From: JBOFFI01 sp051657245
Lineage (GTDB): Bacteria; Pseudomonadota; Alphaproteobacteria; Holosporales; JBOFFI01
NCBI GenBank assembly: GCA_051657245.1
Contig: JBOFKI010000130.1
Coordinates: forward strand, 1 to 26,076
Length of the DNA stretch: 26,076 nt
Direction: 5' to 3'
The notes beneath the pieces are model-generated. The model was not told where the DNA came from. It saw only the letters and a program-made list of their open reading frames with translations, and did not search any database. Each line of letters opens with the position of its first letter. Positions within the stretch are counted from its first letter, which is position 1. Made by a program: the position numbers and the translations under genes. Shown piece after piece: positions 7,837-15,240 of the stretch.

Positions 7837-8169
7837 TTACCCCGCAGTCGTCATATCTATTGAAAAACCTTCACGAAGCGTAACAATAGCTTTCTTAGAA
7901 GCACTCCGCTTACCCAAACGCCCACGAAAACGCTTAACTTTTCCAGGGACAGAAACTGTGTTAACTGAAGAAACCTCAACTTGAAAAAGCTTTTCTAAAG
8001 CTTTAGAGATTTCAAATTTATTAGCCTCTCGCAAAACCTTAAAAACATATTGACCACGCTCTGCCGCAAGGGTTGATTTTTCGGTCAAAACAGGAGAAAG
8101 AATCACCTCAAAAACACGCTCATCGGAAAGTACTTTTTTGCGATCTCTTAAAACAAAACGACGTGTCAT
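7837..8169 (-). CDS. rplW: 50S ribosomal protein L23
   Basis: L23 surrounds the tunnel exit and docks trigger factor and SRP. ILSPVLTEKSTLAAERGQYV (about residues 24-43), the VEVSSVNTVSVPGKVKRFRGR loop and the C-terminal strand KKAIVTLREG match the family. It is 110 residues, with an N-terminal extension of about 20 residues rich in basic residues. ATG overlaps the end of rplD by four bases. Confidence 0.95.
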   Translation of the reverse strand: MTRRFVLRDRKKVLSDERVFEVILSPVLTEKSTLAAERGQYVFKVLREANKFEISKALEKLFQVEVSSVNTVSVPGKVKRFRGRLGKRSASKKAIVTLREGFSIDMTTAG

Positions 8170-8786
8170 TTCAACCTTCCTTCTAAATAACTCACAGCAT
8201 CTTTGTGCAGCACCAAAAAACGGCGCCGAAGAATATCATAAACATTAACGCCTTGCTGAGGCAAAACATCAACGTAAGAAAGATTCGAAGAAGCATTGAA
8301 AAATGCGGCATCAATTTCGTCAGCACCAATCATCAAGACTGAATCAAGACCCATCCCACCAAGTTTTTTAGAAAAATTCCGAGTCTTAAAAGATTCTAAA
8401 GAAAATTGATCCATAACGATCAAATTTCCCTCAGCCATTTTGCTGGAAAGAGCCATCTTTAAACCTAGTTTTCTGACTTTTTTCGGCAAATCAAACTCAT
8501 GACTTCTCACAACAGGCCCAAAGATAACAGCTCCACCCCGAAACTGTGGAGAACGCAGACTACCCTGACGAGCACGACCCGTTCCCTTTTGACGATAAGG
8601 CTTACGGGTCGTTCCACTTATCTCACTAACACCCTTTGTCTTATGATTACCAGAGCGACGTTTAGCCAACTGCCAACGCACCACACGCGCCAAAATATCA
8701 GGACGCGGCTCCAAACCAAAAATAGAGGGATCCAAAACCAAAGAACCAACTTCCTGATTTTCAAAATTACGAACAATTACATCCAT
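8166..8786 (-). CDS. rplD: 50S ribosomal protein L4
   Basis: L4 contributes the tunnel constriction and in enterobacteria represses the S10 operon. The tunnel loop TTRKPYRQKGTGRARQGSLR then SPQFRGGAVIFGP (about residues 60-92) is intact, without the changes linked to macrolide resistance. 206 residues. It overlaps rplW by four bases and follows rplC after 18 bases. Confidence 0.97.
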   Translation of the reverse strand: MDVIVRNFENQEVGSLVLDPSIFGLEPRPDILARVVRWQLAKRRSGNHKTKGVSEISGTTRKPYRQKGTGRARQGSLRSPQFRGGAVIFGPVVRSHEFDLPKKVRKLGLKMALSSKMAEGNLIVMDQFSLESFKTRNFSKKLGGMGLDSVLMIGADEIDAAFFNASSNLSYVDVLPQQGVNVYDILRRRFLVLHKDAVSYLEGRLK

Positions 8787-8804
8787 GTCTAACCCTACCC
8801 GATC

Positions 8805-9497
8805 TTAAGAAAGTTCAGCTTGATTTTGAGCCATTCCATTGCCGGAAGAGAATAAGCCCTCTTGATTCTTCTTCACAGCATCCCGAATTTTTACAAAAGA
8901 ACCCGCAGCTCCAGGAACAGCCCCCTTCAGCGCGATCAAATTTTTCTCAACATCCAACAAAATAACTTTCAAATTTTGCGTCGTGACGTTGCGATTTCCC
9001 ATATGACCAGCCATCTTTTTCCCCTTAAAAACTTTTCCGGGATCTTGACGTTGCCCTGTAGAACCATGGCTCCTGTGAGACAAAGAAACTCCGTGTGTTG
9101 CTCTAGAACCCGCAAAATTATAACGTTTCATAACACCCGCAAAACCTTTTCCGATAGAAATGCCAGAAACATCTACAAACTGACCAACTTGAAAATGCGA
9201 CACAGAAAGAGAAGCACCAATCTCCACAAGACAGTCTGAAGAAACACGAAATTCAACTAATTTCTTCTTAGGCTCCACCTTAGCTTTAGAAAAGTGCCCC
9301 CTCAAAGCTTTAGAAACACGCTTAACCTTAGCGACTCCAGCCCCTATTTGCAAAGCTGTGTAACCGTCTTTTTCTTCTGTTTTTTGGGCAACAACCTGAC
9401 AATCCTCCGCGCACAACAGCGTAACAGGAACCTGCTCACCATCGCCCGTAAAAATACTCGTCATCCCTAATTTTCGAAAAATTAACCCCGTACGCAT
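8805..9497 (-). CDS. rplC: 50S ribosomal protein L3
   Basis: L3 is an early assembly protein reaching into the peptidyl transferase centre. I chose the ATG at 9497 (230 residues), which gives the universal start MRTGLIFRKLGMTSIF; an in-frame TTG three codons earlier, overlapping the rpsJ stop, would add MKV and is less likely. The central loop has SHRSHGSTGQRQDPGKVFKG and KKMAGHMGNRNVT, with the Gln that is methylated in other bacteria. A Ser/Gly/Gln-rich tail of about 20 residues follows the conserved domain. Confidence 0.95.
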   Translation of the reverse strand: MRTGLIFRKLGMTSIFTGDGEQVPVTLLCAEDCQVVAQKTEEKDGYTALQIGAGVAKVKRVSKALRGHFSKAKVEPKKKLVEFRVSSDCLVEIGASLSVSHFQVGQFVDVSGISIGKGFAGVMKRYNFAGSRATHGVSLSHRSHGSTGQRQDPGKVFKGKKMAGHMGNRNVTTQNLKVILLDVEKNLIALKGAVPGAAGSFVKIRDAVKKNQEGLFSSGNGMAQNQAELS

Positions 9498-9502
9498 GAC
9501 CT

Positions 9503-9826
9503 TCAAACCTTAATCTCAATATCAACATTAGCTGGGAGCTCCAACTTCTTAAGCGCTTCAACCGTCTGAGGCGTCCAAGATCCAATATAAATCAAACGGT
9601 TAAACGTTCTGCTCTCAAATTGCTGACGCGCTTTTTTAAAAATATGAGGCGAGCTCAAAAGTGTAAATTTTTCTATACGCCGAGGCATAGGAATGGGTCC
9701 CGTAACAAGAGCACCTGTACGCTTAGCTGCACTTGCAATCTTCCCCGCAGAGCCATCCAAGGCTTTGTGGTCATACCCCCTTAAACGAACCCGTATATTC
9801 TGATTCGGTCCTTTTTGCCCCGACAT
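9503..9826 (-). CDS. rpsJ: 30S ribosomal protein S10 (NusE)
   Basis: S10 works both in the 30S head and, as NusE, in transcription antitermination with NusB. The 107-residue protein has IRVRLRGYDHKALDGSAGK and the loop TGALVTGPIPMPRRIEKFTL then LSSPHIFKKARQQFE, all canonical. The segment after it (SRTFNRLIYIGSWTP) differs from the usual IRTHKRL form. It starts the S10 group, downstream of a hairpin that follows tufA. Confidence 0.97.
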   Translation of the reverse strand: MSGQKGPNQNIRVRLRGYDHKALDGSAGKIASAAKRTGALVTGPIPMPRRIEKFTLLSSPHIFKKARQQFESRTFNRLIYIGSWTPQTVEALKKLELPANVDIEIKV

Positions 9827-9860
9827 ATGAAGTGAACTCCTTTTTTCAAAACTATTTTAA

Positions 9861-9885
9861 GGGAGAGGCAATTGACCCCTCTCCC
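9861..9885 (-). terminator. Hairpin between tufA and rpsJ, possible partial terminator or attenuator
   Basis: In the 77-base gap between tufA and rpsJ there is a perfect 8-bp stem (GGGAGAGG at 9861-9868 and CCTCTCCC at 9878-9885) with a 9-base loop. Read on the minus strand it is followed by TTAAAATAGTTTT, a broken T-tract. It would be a weak intrinsic terminator that separates str from S10 transcription but permits read-through, since no clear promoter fits in the remaining bases before rpsJ. A role as an RNA-stabilising end for tufA mRNA is equally possible. Confidence 0.5.
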
Positions 9886-9903
9886 CCACAACAACCAAAA
9901 ACT

Positions 9904-11094
9904 CTAAGCGATAATTTTTGACACGACGCCCGCACCAACCGTACGGCCGCCTTCTCTGATAGCAAAACGAAGACCTTGATCCATAGCAATAGGCTGAATC
10001 AATTTAACTGTAAATTTCAGGTTATCTCCCGGCATCACCATTTCAACTCCCTCAGGAAGCGAAACAACCCCCGTCACGTCGGTTGTTCTAAAATAAAATT
10101 GAGGCCGATAATTTCCAAAGAAAGGCGTATGACGACCACCTTCTTCCTTCGTCAGAATATAAGCTTCACATTCAAATTCTGTGTGAGGCTTGATGCTTCC
10201 AGGGGCCGCAAGAACCTGCCCTCGCTCAACATCTTCCCGCTTGGTACCACGCAACAACGCACCAATGTTATCCCCAGCTTCTCCTTGATCAAGAAGCTTT
10301 CTAAACATCTCAACACCCGTTACGGTTGTTTTTTGGGTTGGATTAAGCCCAACAATTTCAACCTCTTCGCCCACTTTAACGACCCCAGCCTCGACACGAC
10401 CCGTCACAACCGTACCACGGCCAGAAATAGAGAAAACATCCTCAATCGGCATCAAGAAAGGACGATTTTTTGGGCGCTCGGGCTGCGGAATGTAAGAATC
10501 AACCGCATCCATCAATTTTTCAACCGCATCCTCGCCAATGGCCTTCTCTTTACCTTCCAAAGCACACAAAGCAGATCCACGGATAACAGGGATATCATCC
10601 CCAGGAAACTTGTAACTTGTTAGCAGCTCACGAACCTCCATCTCCACGAGATCCAAAAGCTCTGGATCATCCACCATGTCAACCTTGTTCATAAACACAA
10701 CCAGAGCTGGAACACCCACCTGGCGCGCCAACAAAATGTGCTCACGGGTTTGAGGCATAGGCCCATCGGCAGCATTCACAACCAAAATAGCACCATCCAT
10801 TTGAGCAGCACCCGTGATCATGTTTTTCACATAGTCTGCGTGACCAGGACAGTCAACGTGAGCGTAATGCCGTTTTCCGGTCTGATATTCAACGTGGGCC
10901 GTTGAAATTGTGATACCGCGGGCACGCTCCTCAGGCGCCGCATCAATTTGATCATAAGCTTTGAACTCGGCACCACCCTTTTGGGCCAAAATCTTTGTAA
11001 TGGCAGCCGTCAACGTTGTTTTACCGTGATCAACGTGACCAATCGTACCTATGTTGCAGTGAGGCAGATCACGACTAAATTTTTCCTTTGCCAT
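9904..11094 (-). CDS. tufA: Elongation factor Tu
   Basis: GTPase that delivers aminoacyl-tRNA to the ribosome. All G motifs are present: GHVDHGKT (residues 19-26), DCPGH (81-85), NKVD (136-139), and the SAL motif near 175 (RGSALCALEG). Domains 2 and 3 follow, ending in the conserved GGRTVGAGVVSKIIA. 396 residues is standard for alphaproteobacteria. Fourth gene of the str group, 50 bases after fusA; whether a second tuf copy exists cannot be told from this window. Confidence 0.99.
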   Translation of the reverse strand: MAKEKFSRDLPHCNIGTIGHVDHGKTTLTAAITKILAQKGGAEFKAYDQIDAAPEERARGITISTAHVEYQTGKRHYAHVDCPGHADYVKNMITGAAQMDGAILVVNAADGPMPQTREHILLARQVGVPALVVFMNKVDMVDDPELLDLVEMEVRELLTSYKFPGDDIPVIRGSALCALEGKEKAIGEDAVEKLMDAVDSYIPQPERPKNRPFLMPIEDVFSISGRGTVVTGRVEAGVVKVGEEVEIVGLNPTQKTTVTGVEMFRKLLDQGEAGDNIGALLRGTKREDVERGQVLAAPGSIKPHTEFECEAYILTKEEGGRHTPFFGNYRPQFYFRTTDVTGVVSLPEGVEMVMPGDNLKFTVKLIQPIAMDQGLRFAIREGGRTVGAGVVSKIIA

Positions 11095-11144
11095 CTCTTT
11101 TTTCCTTTTCTTAAATAAACAAGTTTATAATTTTAATCAAATGT

Positions 11145-13220
11145 TTAAGCAAACTTGGCCCGAATTTCTTCCGCAAGCAACTGAGGAACCTGCTCATAGT
11201 GATCAAAATTCATTGAAAACTGAGCCCGCCCCTGGGTCATCGAACGCAACGTATTAACGTAACCAAACATGGACGCCAAGGGAACCTCAGCTAAGAGCAA
11301 CCGCGCGTTAGCCTGTTGATCCATACCCTTGATCTGCCCACGACGGCTGTTCAAATCCCCGATAACATCCCCCAAATAATCTTCCGGTGTCACAACCTCA
11401 ACCCGCATAATGGGCTCTAGCAACTTCGGCGCACACTTGGGAATCCCTTCTCGAAACGCAGCCCTTGCCGCAATTTCAAATGCCAAAACACTCGAGTCAA
11501 CGTCATGATAAGCACCATCAATAAGCGTCGCCTTAAAATCAACCATGGGAAAGCCCGCAATGACTCCCGTATCCAAAATAGAACGCAACCCTTTCTCAAC
11601 ACCAGGAATGTATTCTTTTGGAACAACACCCCCTACGACCGCACTGGCAAAAACGAACCCTGTACCCGCAGGTTGAGGCTCAAACTTTAACTTGATTCTC
11701 GCAAACTGTCCAGCACCACCAGATTGTTTTTTATGGGTATAATCAATTTCAGCAACCCGCGTAATTGTCTCACGATAAGCAACCTGAGGAGCACCCACAT
11801 TTGCATCAACCTTAAACTCACGCCTTAAGATATCAACTTTAATCTCAAGATGCAACTCCCCCATTCCCTTAATAACTGTCTGACCTGTTTCAGGATTTGT
11901 TGAAACCTTAAAAGAAGGATCTTCAGAGGCAAGCCTTGCCAACGCAAGAGACATCTTTTCCTGATCAGCCTTAGTCTTAGGCTCAACTGCAATATCAATA
12001 ACCGGGTCAGGAAAATCCATCCGCTCCAAAACAATAGGCTTCAACGGATCACAAAGCGTATCCCCCGTCGTCGTATCTTTTAACCCACACAAAGCAACAA
12101 TATCCCCTGCGTAGGCCTCCTTAATATCTTCACGAGAATTCGCATGCAACAACAACATACGCCCCACACGTTCCTTCTTGTCTTTCACAGAATTCAAAAC
12201 GTAAGACCCCGCCTCAAGACATCCCGAATAAACCCTAAGATATGTCAAAGAACCTACAAAAGGATCCGTCATAATCTTAAACGCAAGACCAGAAAAAGGC
12301 TCCGCATCTGAAGTTTTTCGAGTGTCTTCAAGCTCACCGTCCAGAGAAGTCCCCTTCACATCAGGAACATCCAAAGGCGAAGGAAGATAGTCTGCCACCG
12401 CATCCAAAAGCGGTTGAACCCCCTTGTTCTTAAAAGCAGATCCGCAAAAAACAGGCACAAACGCAAATTTCAAAGTTCCCTTTCTCAGGCAACGCTTCAG
12501 CGTTTCTTCATCTGGCTCTTTTCCGTCCAAATAATCAGCAAGCACCACATCGTCTTGCTCAACCGCAACCTCAACCATCTTGGCACGATAACTCTTGGCA
12601 TCATCCAAAAGATTTTCAGGAATTTCTTCAATGGAAAATTTAGCACCAAGGGAATCATCGTGCCACCGAAGCGCCTTCATAGTTACCAAATCAACAATCC
12701 CGATAAAATCGCTTTCCGACCCCATAGGAAGCTGCATCACAAGCGGGTTTGCACCCAAACGGTCTATCATCATCTGAACGCAACGGAAAAAATTTGCGCC
12801 CGTCCGATCCATTTTGTTGACAAAGCAGATCCGAGGAACTTTATATTTATTGGCCTGACGCCAAACCGTCTCTGACTGTGGCTCAACCCCAGCAACGCCG
12901 TCAAAAACAGCAACCGCACCATCCAGCACACGTAAAGAACGCTCAACCTCAATGGTAAAATCAACGTGTCCAGGCGTATCAATGATATTAATCCGATGTC
13001 CATTCCAAAAACACGTCGTTGCCGCAGAAGTGATCGTGATGCCACGTTCTTGCTCCTGCTCCATCCAATCCATCGTGGCAGTGCCCTCATGGACTTCACC
13101 GATTTTATGCGTACGCCCCGTATAATAGAGAATACGCTCTGTCGTCGTGGTCTTACCCGCATCAATATGGGCAGCAATCCCAATGTTACGGTATTTATCT
13201 AAAGGAGTCGCGCGAGCCAT
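11145..13220 (-). CDS. fusA: Elongation factor G
   Basis: Ribosomal translocase GTPase. The G domain shows AHIDAGKT (residues 17-24), the switch I sequence ERGITITSAATT, DTPGH (81-85) and NKMD (135-138). Domain II onwards is complete, with the domain IV tip region and the C-terminal FGYVNTLRSMTQGRAQFSMNFDHYEQVP. 691 residues is the normal length. It lies between rpsG and tufA as in the classical str operon. Confidence 0.99.
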   Translation of the reverse strand: MARATPLDKYRNIGIAAHIDAGKTTTTERILYYTGRTHKIGEVHEGTATMDWMEQEQERGITITSAATTCFWNGHRINIIDTPGHVDFTIEVERSLRVLDGAVAVFDGVAGVEPQSETVWRQANKYKVPRICFVNKMDRTGANFFRCVQMMIDRLGANPLVMQLPMGSESDFIGIVDLVTMKALRWHDDSLGAKFSIEEIPENLLDDAKSYRAKMVEVAVEQDDVVLADYLDGKEPDEETLKRCLRKGTLKFAFVPVFCGSAFKNKGVQPLLDAVADYLPSPLDVPDVKGTSLDGELEDTRKTSDAEPFSGLAFKIMTDPFVGSLTYLRVYSGCLEAGSYVLNSVKDKKERVGRMLLLHANSREDIKEAYAGDIVALCGLKDTTTGDTLCDPLKPIVLERMDFPDPVIDIAVEPKTKADQEKMSLALARLASEDPSFKVSTNPETGQTVIKGMGELHLEIKVDILRREFKVDANVGAPQVAYRETITRVAEIDYTHKKQSGGAGQFARIKLKFEPQPAGTGFVFASAVVGGVVPKEYIPGVEKGLRSILDTGVIAGFPMVDFKATLIDGAYHDVDSSVLAFEIAARAAFREGIPKCAPKLLEPIMRVEVVTPEDYLGDVIGDLNSRRGQIKGMDQQANARLLLAEVPLASMFGYVNTLRSMTQGRAQFSMNFDHYEQVPQLLAEEIRAKFA

Positions 13221-13238
13221 TTTTACCTACAAACCTCT

Positions 13239-13709
13239 CTACCAACGATAATGTGAAAATGCTTTGTTGGCTTCAGCCATACGATGCGCATCCTCACGCC
13301 GTTTGATAGCAGCCCCTCGATTTTGAGAAGCCTCCAACAGCTCTGCCGCCAAAGACTCTTCCATCGTTTTTTCAGAACGATCTCTTGCCCCCTTAATCAA
13401 CCACCGCGTTGCCAAAGCTTGAGAGCGACTAGCCCTCACTTCAATCGGAACTGGATAAGTCGCACCACCCACACGCCTAGAACGCACCTCAACAGCTGGC
13501 TTCACATTATCCACCGCCGTGTGAAAAATCTGGCGCGCATCTTGACCGCCCTTTTGCTCAATACGCTGCAGCGCCCCATAAACAATCCGCTCAGCAACTG
13601 ATTTTTTCCCACCATACATCAAACAGTTAATAAATTTTCCTAAAACAGGATCCCCATAACGAGCATCCGACATAACAGGACGCTTTTCTGCAGCATGACG
13701 ACGCGACAT
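13239..13709 (-). CDS. rpsG: 30S ribosomal protein S7
   Basis: S7 nucleates assembly of the 30S head and contacts E-site tRNA. The 156-residue protein begins MSRRHAAEKRPVMSDARYGD and has the conserved KFINCLMYGGKKSVAERIVY and VGGATYPVPIEVRASRSQAL segments and the basic C-terminus ending FSHYRW. The start follows rpsL after 12 bases, so a large intercistronic S7 target of the E. coli type has no room here. Confidence 0.98.
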   Translation of the reverse strand: MSRRHAAEKRPVMSDARYGDPVLGKFINCLMYGGKKSVAERIVYGALQRIEQKGGQDARQIFHTAVDNVKPAVEVRSRRVGGATYPVPIEVRASRSQALATRWLIKGARDRSEKTMEESLAAELLEASQNRGAAIKRREDAHRMAEANKAFSHYRW

Positions 13710-13721
13710 CTTTTCTAACTC

Positions 13722-14093
13722 CTACTTAGGCCTCTTAGCACCATATTTCGAACGACTCTTCATCCGCTTTTTCACCCCAAGGGTATCCAAAGCCCCACGA
13801 ACAATGTGATAACGCACACCCGGCAAGTCAGGAACACGTCCTCCACGAATCAACACAATGGAGTGTTCTTGAAGGTTATGCCCTTCACCCGGAATGTAGC
13901 CCGTCACCTCTTCACCGTTTGTCAAACGAATACGCGCAATTTTACGCAAAGCCGAGTTTGGCTTCTTCGGCGTCGTCGTACTAACACGCGTACAAACACC
14001 TCTTTTTTGAGGACATCCCATAAGAGCCGGCGATTTATTCCGCCGCCCCCGATCCTCACGAGGCTTTCGCAACAACTGGTTAATCGTTGGCAT
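13722..14093 (-). CDS. rpsL: 30S ribosomal protein S12, with Pro at the streptomycin site residue 88
   Basis: S12 lines the decoding centre and sets accuracy. The 123 residues align without gaps to the family: MPTINQLLRKPRE, STTTPKKPNSALRK (Lys43 intact), EVTGYIPGEGHNLQEHS and the end SRSKYGAKRPK. The odd point is RGGRVPDLPGVRYH: position 88, a Lys in nearly all bacteria I know and the second classic streptomycin-resistance site, is Pro (codon CCT). Asp89, the residue thiomethylated in some bacteria, is kept. First gene of the str operon. Confidence 0.98.
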   Translation of the reverse strand: MPTINQLLRKPREDRGRRNKSPALMGCPQKRGVCTRVSTTTPKKPNSALRKIARIRLTNGEEVTGYIPGEGHNLQEHSIVLIRGGRVPDLPGVRYHIVRGALDTLGVKKRMKSRSKYGAKRPK

Positions 14094-14203
14094 CGAACCT
14101 TTTTCCTTTCTTATTCCAGCACGCCATTTTTTTACAAAAGCATGAACTACTCAATTTTAGCAACAGTGACAATTAAGGAGAACTTTTGGGCTTTTTACAA
14201 ACC

Positions 14204-14231
14204 TGCTTTCCACATTCCCACATGCTTTCCA
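14204..14231. repeat. 9-base direct repeat in the str operon leader
   Basis: TGCTTTCCA occurs at 14204-14212 and again at 14223-14231, 19 bases apart start to start, immediately downstream of the predicted str promoter (transcribed as TGGAAAGCA). It could be a protein-binding or leader RNA element, or chance in an AT-rich spacer. Confidence 0.4.
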
Positions 14232-14250
14232 AACATCCTACAAGTGCCGG

Positions 14251-14279
14251 ATAGTAAAGTGGAGAAAGCCCAACGTCAA
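14251..14279 (-). promoter_or_regulatory. Sigma-70-like promoter of the str operon
   Basis: On the minus strand TTGACG (14274-14279) and TACTAT (14251-14256) are separated by exactly 17 bases, each matching the consensus at five of six and four of six positions. It lies about 160 bases upstream of rpsL in the only sizeable gap before the ribosomal cluster, so it would drive str and, by read-through, the following groups. The resulting mRNA leader would be about 150 bases and contains a 9-base direct repeat (see 14204-14231). Confidence 0.7.
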
Positions 14280-14297
14280 GAGAAGATTTTTGTTTTA

Positions 14298-14342
14298 ATG
14301 TTTTTTCTCTTAAAAAAAGAAAAAACATCTTGAGGACCTCAA
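14298..14342 (-). terminator. Inverted repeats after the acyltransferase gene, possible weak terminator
   Basis: Two palindromes lie just past the acyltransferase stop: TTGAGG-A-CCTCAA at 14330-14342, and an 11-bp AT-rich inverted repeat ATGTTTTTTCT / AGAAAAAACAT at 14298-14308 and 14318-14328. Read on the minus strand, the small GC-containing palindrome is followed by a T-rich stretch, the layout of a weak intrinsic terminator separating this gene from the str promoter. Neither is a textbook terminator. Confidence 0.35.
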
Positions 14343-14343
14343 T

Positions 14344-15240
14344 TTAAAAATTCCATCGGTTATGCACCCAGAACCATTGCTCTGGATGTTGGCGAACCCA
14401 CCCTTCAATGGATGCATTCACCCGCAACATCAGCGCATTAAGATCTCCCTCAAGGCTGAGGGGCGGGTGAAAGATCACCTTAAAAAAAACACCTTCTAAA
14501 CGCACAACTTGGACAGGAATCAAGCAACAACTAAGTCGTTGCGCAAGCTTACCAATCCCAGACGCTGTCATAGATGGATACCCCATAAAGGGCACCTCCA
14601 TACCATTATTCATCTTTTGGTCTGCCAGCACAAAAACATACTTTCTTTCAAGCAAAGCCTTACGCATCATTCTAGCACCCGCCGAGCTTTTTGTAATCAC
14701 GCCCGAAACCGCCTTACGTTGAAAATAACGCATCGCGGCATCCACCCACTTGTTATTAGCCGCGCGGTAAACCTGCAGCATAGAAATCCCTTGAAGCTTT
14801 GCAGCTAACGTAGCCATTTGCCAATTGCCTAAATGCCCCGTAAAAAAGATGGCCCCCTTTCCTGATGCTTGCAATTCTTCCAACACCTCCAATCCCTCCA
14901 CGCACAAATAGGGGCGTTGTCCTGGTTTTAGGTTTCGCATCCGACGCAAAATGTGAGCACTGTGCATATATTCTGCGATAACCCTACCAAAATTATCCCA
15001 CATTCCACCCAAAATAATGGCAAACTCTGCTTCAGTTTTCTCAGGGAAAATGCGTCCTAAATTTTTTAATGCTGTCCGGGATGCTCCCAAAAAAGGGCCC
15101 ATTGATTTTCCAATGCCGCCCCCTAAGGCAGAGGCCCAAGAAAAAGGTAACATTTTATAAACGAGAACAATGCAGGTAAATCCAACACCTTCTAGAAAAT
15201 AGCGAATTTTTTTAAGCAAGCTTTTGGCCAATTTTATCAA
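14344..15240 (-). CDS. LpxL/HtrB-family lipid A acyltransferase, catalytic Glu replaced by Gln
   Basis: Inner-membrane protein of the LpxL/LpxM (HtrB/MsbB) family, which adds secondary acyl chains to lipid A. At 298 residues it is full length. A hydrophobic N-terminal segment lies at about 18-35; the family motif region FFTGHLGNWQ is at 132-141, and LADQKMNNGMEVPFMG and FWVHNRW are also conserved. The HX4(D/E) catalytic dyad normally has Glu or Asp five residues after the His; here His136 is followed by Gln141 (codon CAA), which could impair or change activity. The start is TTG overlapping the murD stop (TTGA), implying translational coupling. No specific symbol is given because acyl specificity cannot be read. 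Confidence 0.88.
   Translation of the reverse strand: MIKLAKSLLKKIRYFLEGVGFTCIVLVYKMLPFSWASALGGGIGKSMGPFLGASRTALKNLGRIFPEKTEAEFAIILGGMWDNFGRVIAEYMHSAHILRRMRNLKPGQRPYLCVEGLEVLEELQASGKGAIFFTGHLGNWQMATLAAKLQGISMLQVYRAANNKWVDAAMRYFQRKAVSGVITKSSAGARMMRKALLERKYVFVLADQKMNNGMEVPFMGYPSMTASGIGKLAQRLSCCLIPVQVVRLEGVFFKVIFHPPLSLEGDLNALMLRVNASIEGWVRQHPEQWFWVHNRWNF

Noticed and set aside
9976..10623. 215-codon open frame on the plus strand opposite tufA
   Set aside because: Its residues show no family resemblance and it lies wholly opposite an unmistakable EF-Tu; it is a by-product of the sense codon bias.
11120..11157. CAAGTTT / AAACTTG inverted repeat around the fusA stop
   Set aside because: Seven AT-rich base pairs with a 24-base loop and no following T-tract; too weak to call a terminator.
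12414..12875. 153-codon plus-strand open frame opposite fusA
   Set aside because: Antisense shadow of EF-G with no ribosome site and no recognisable domain.
13806..14333. 175-codon plus-strand open frame over rpsL and its promoter region
   Set aside because: Begins opposite rpsL, and the downstream part is low-complexity and AT-rich; no signal peptide or domain.
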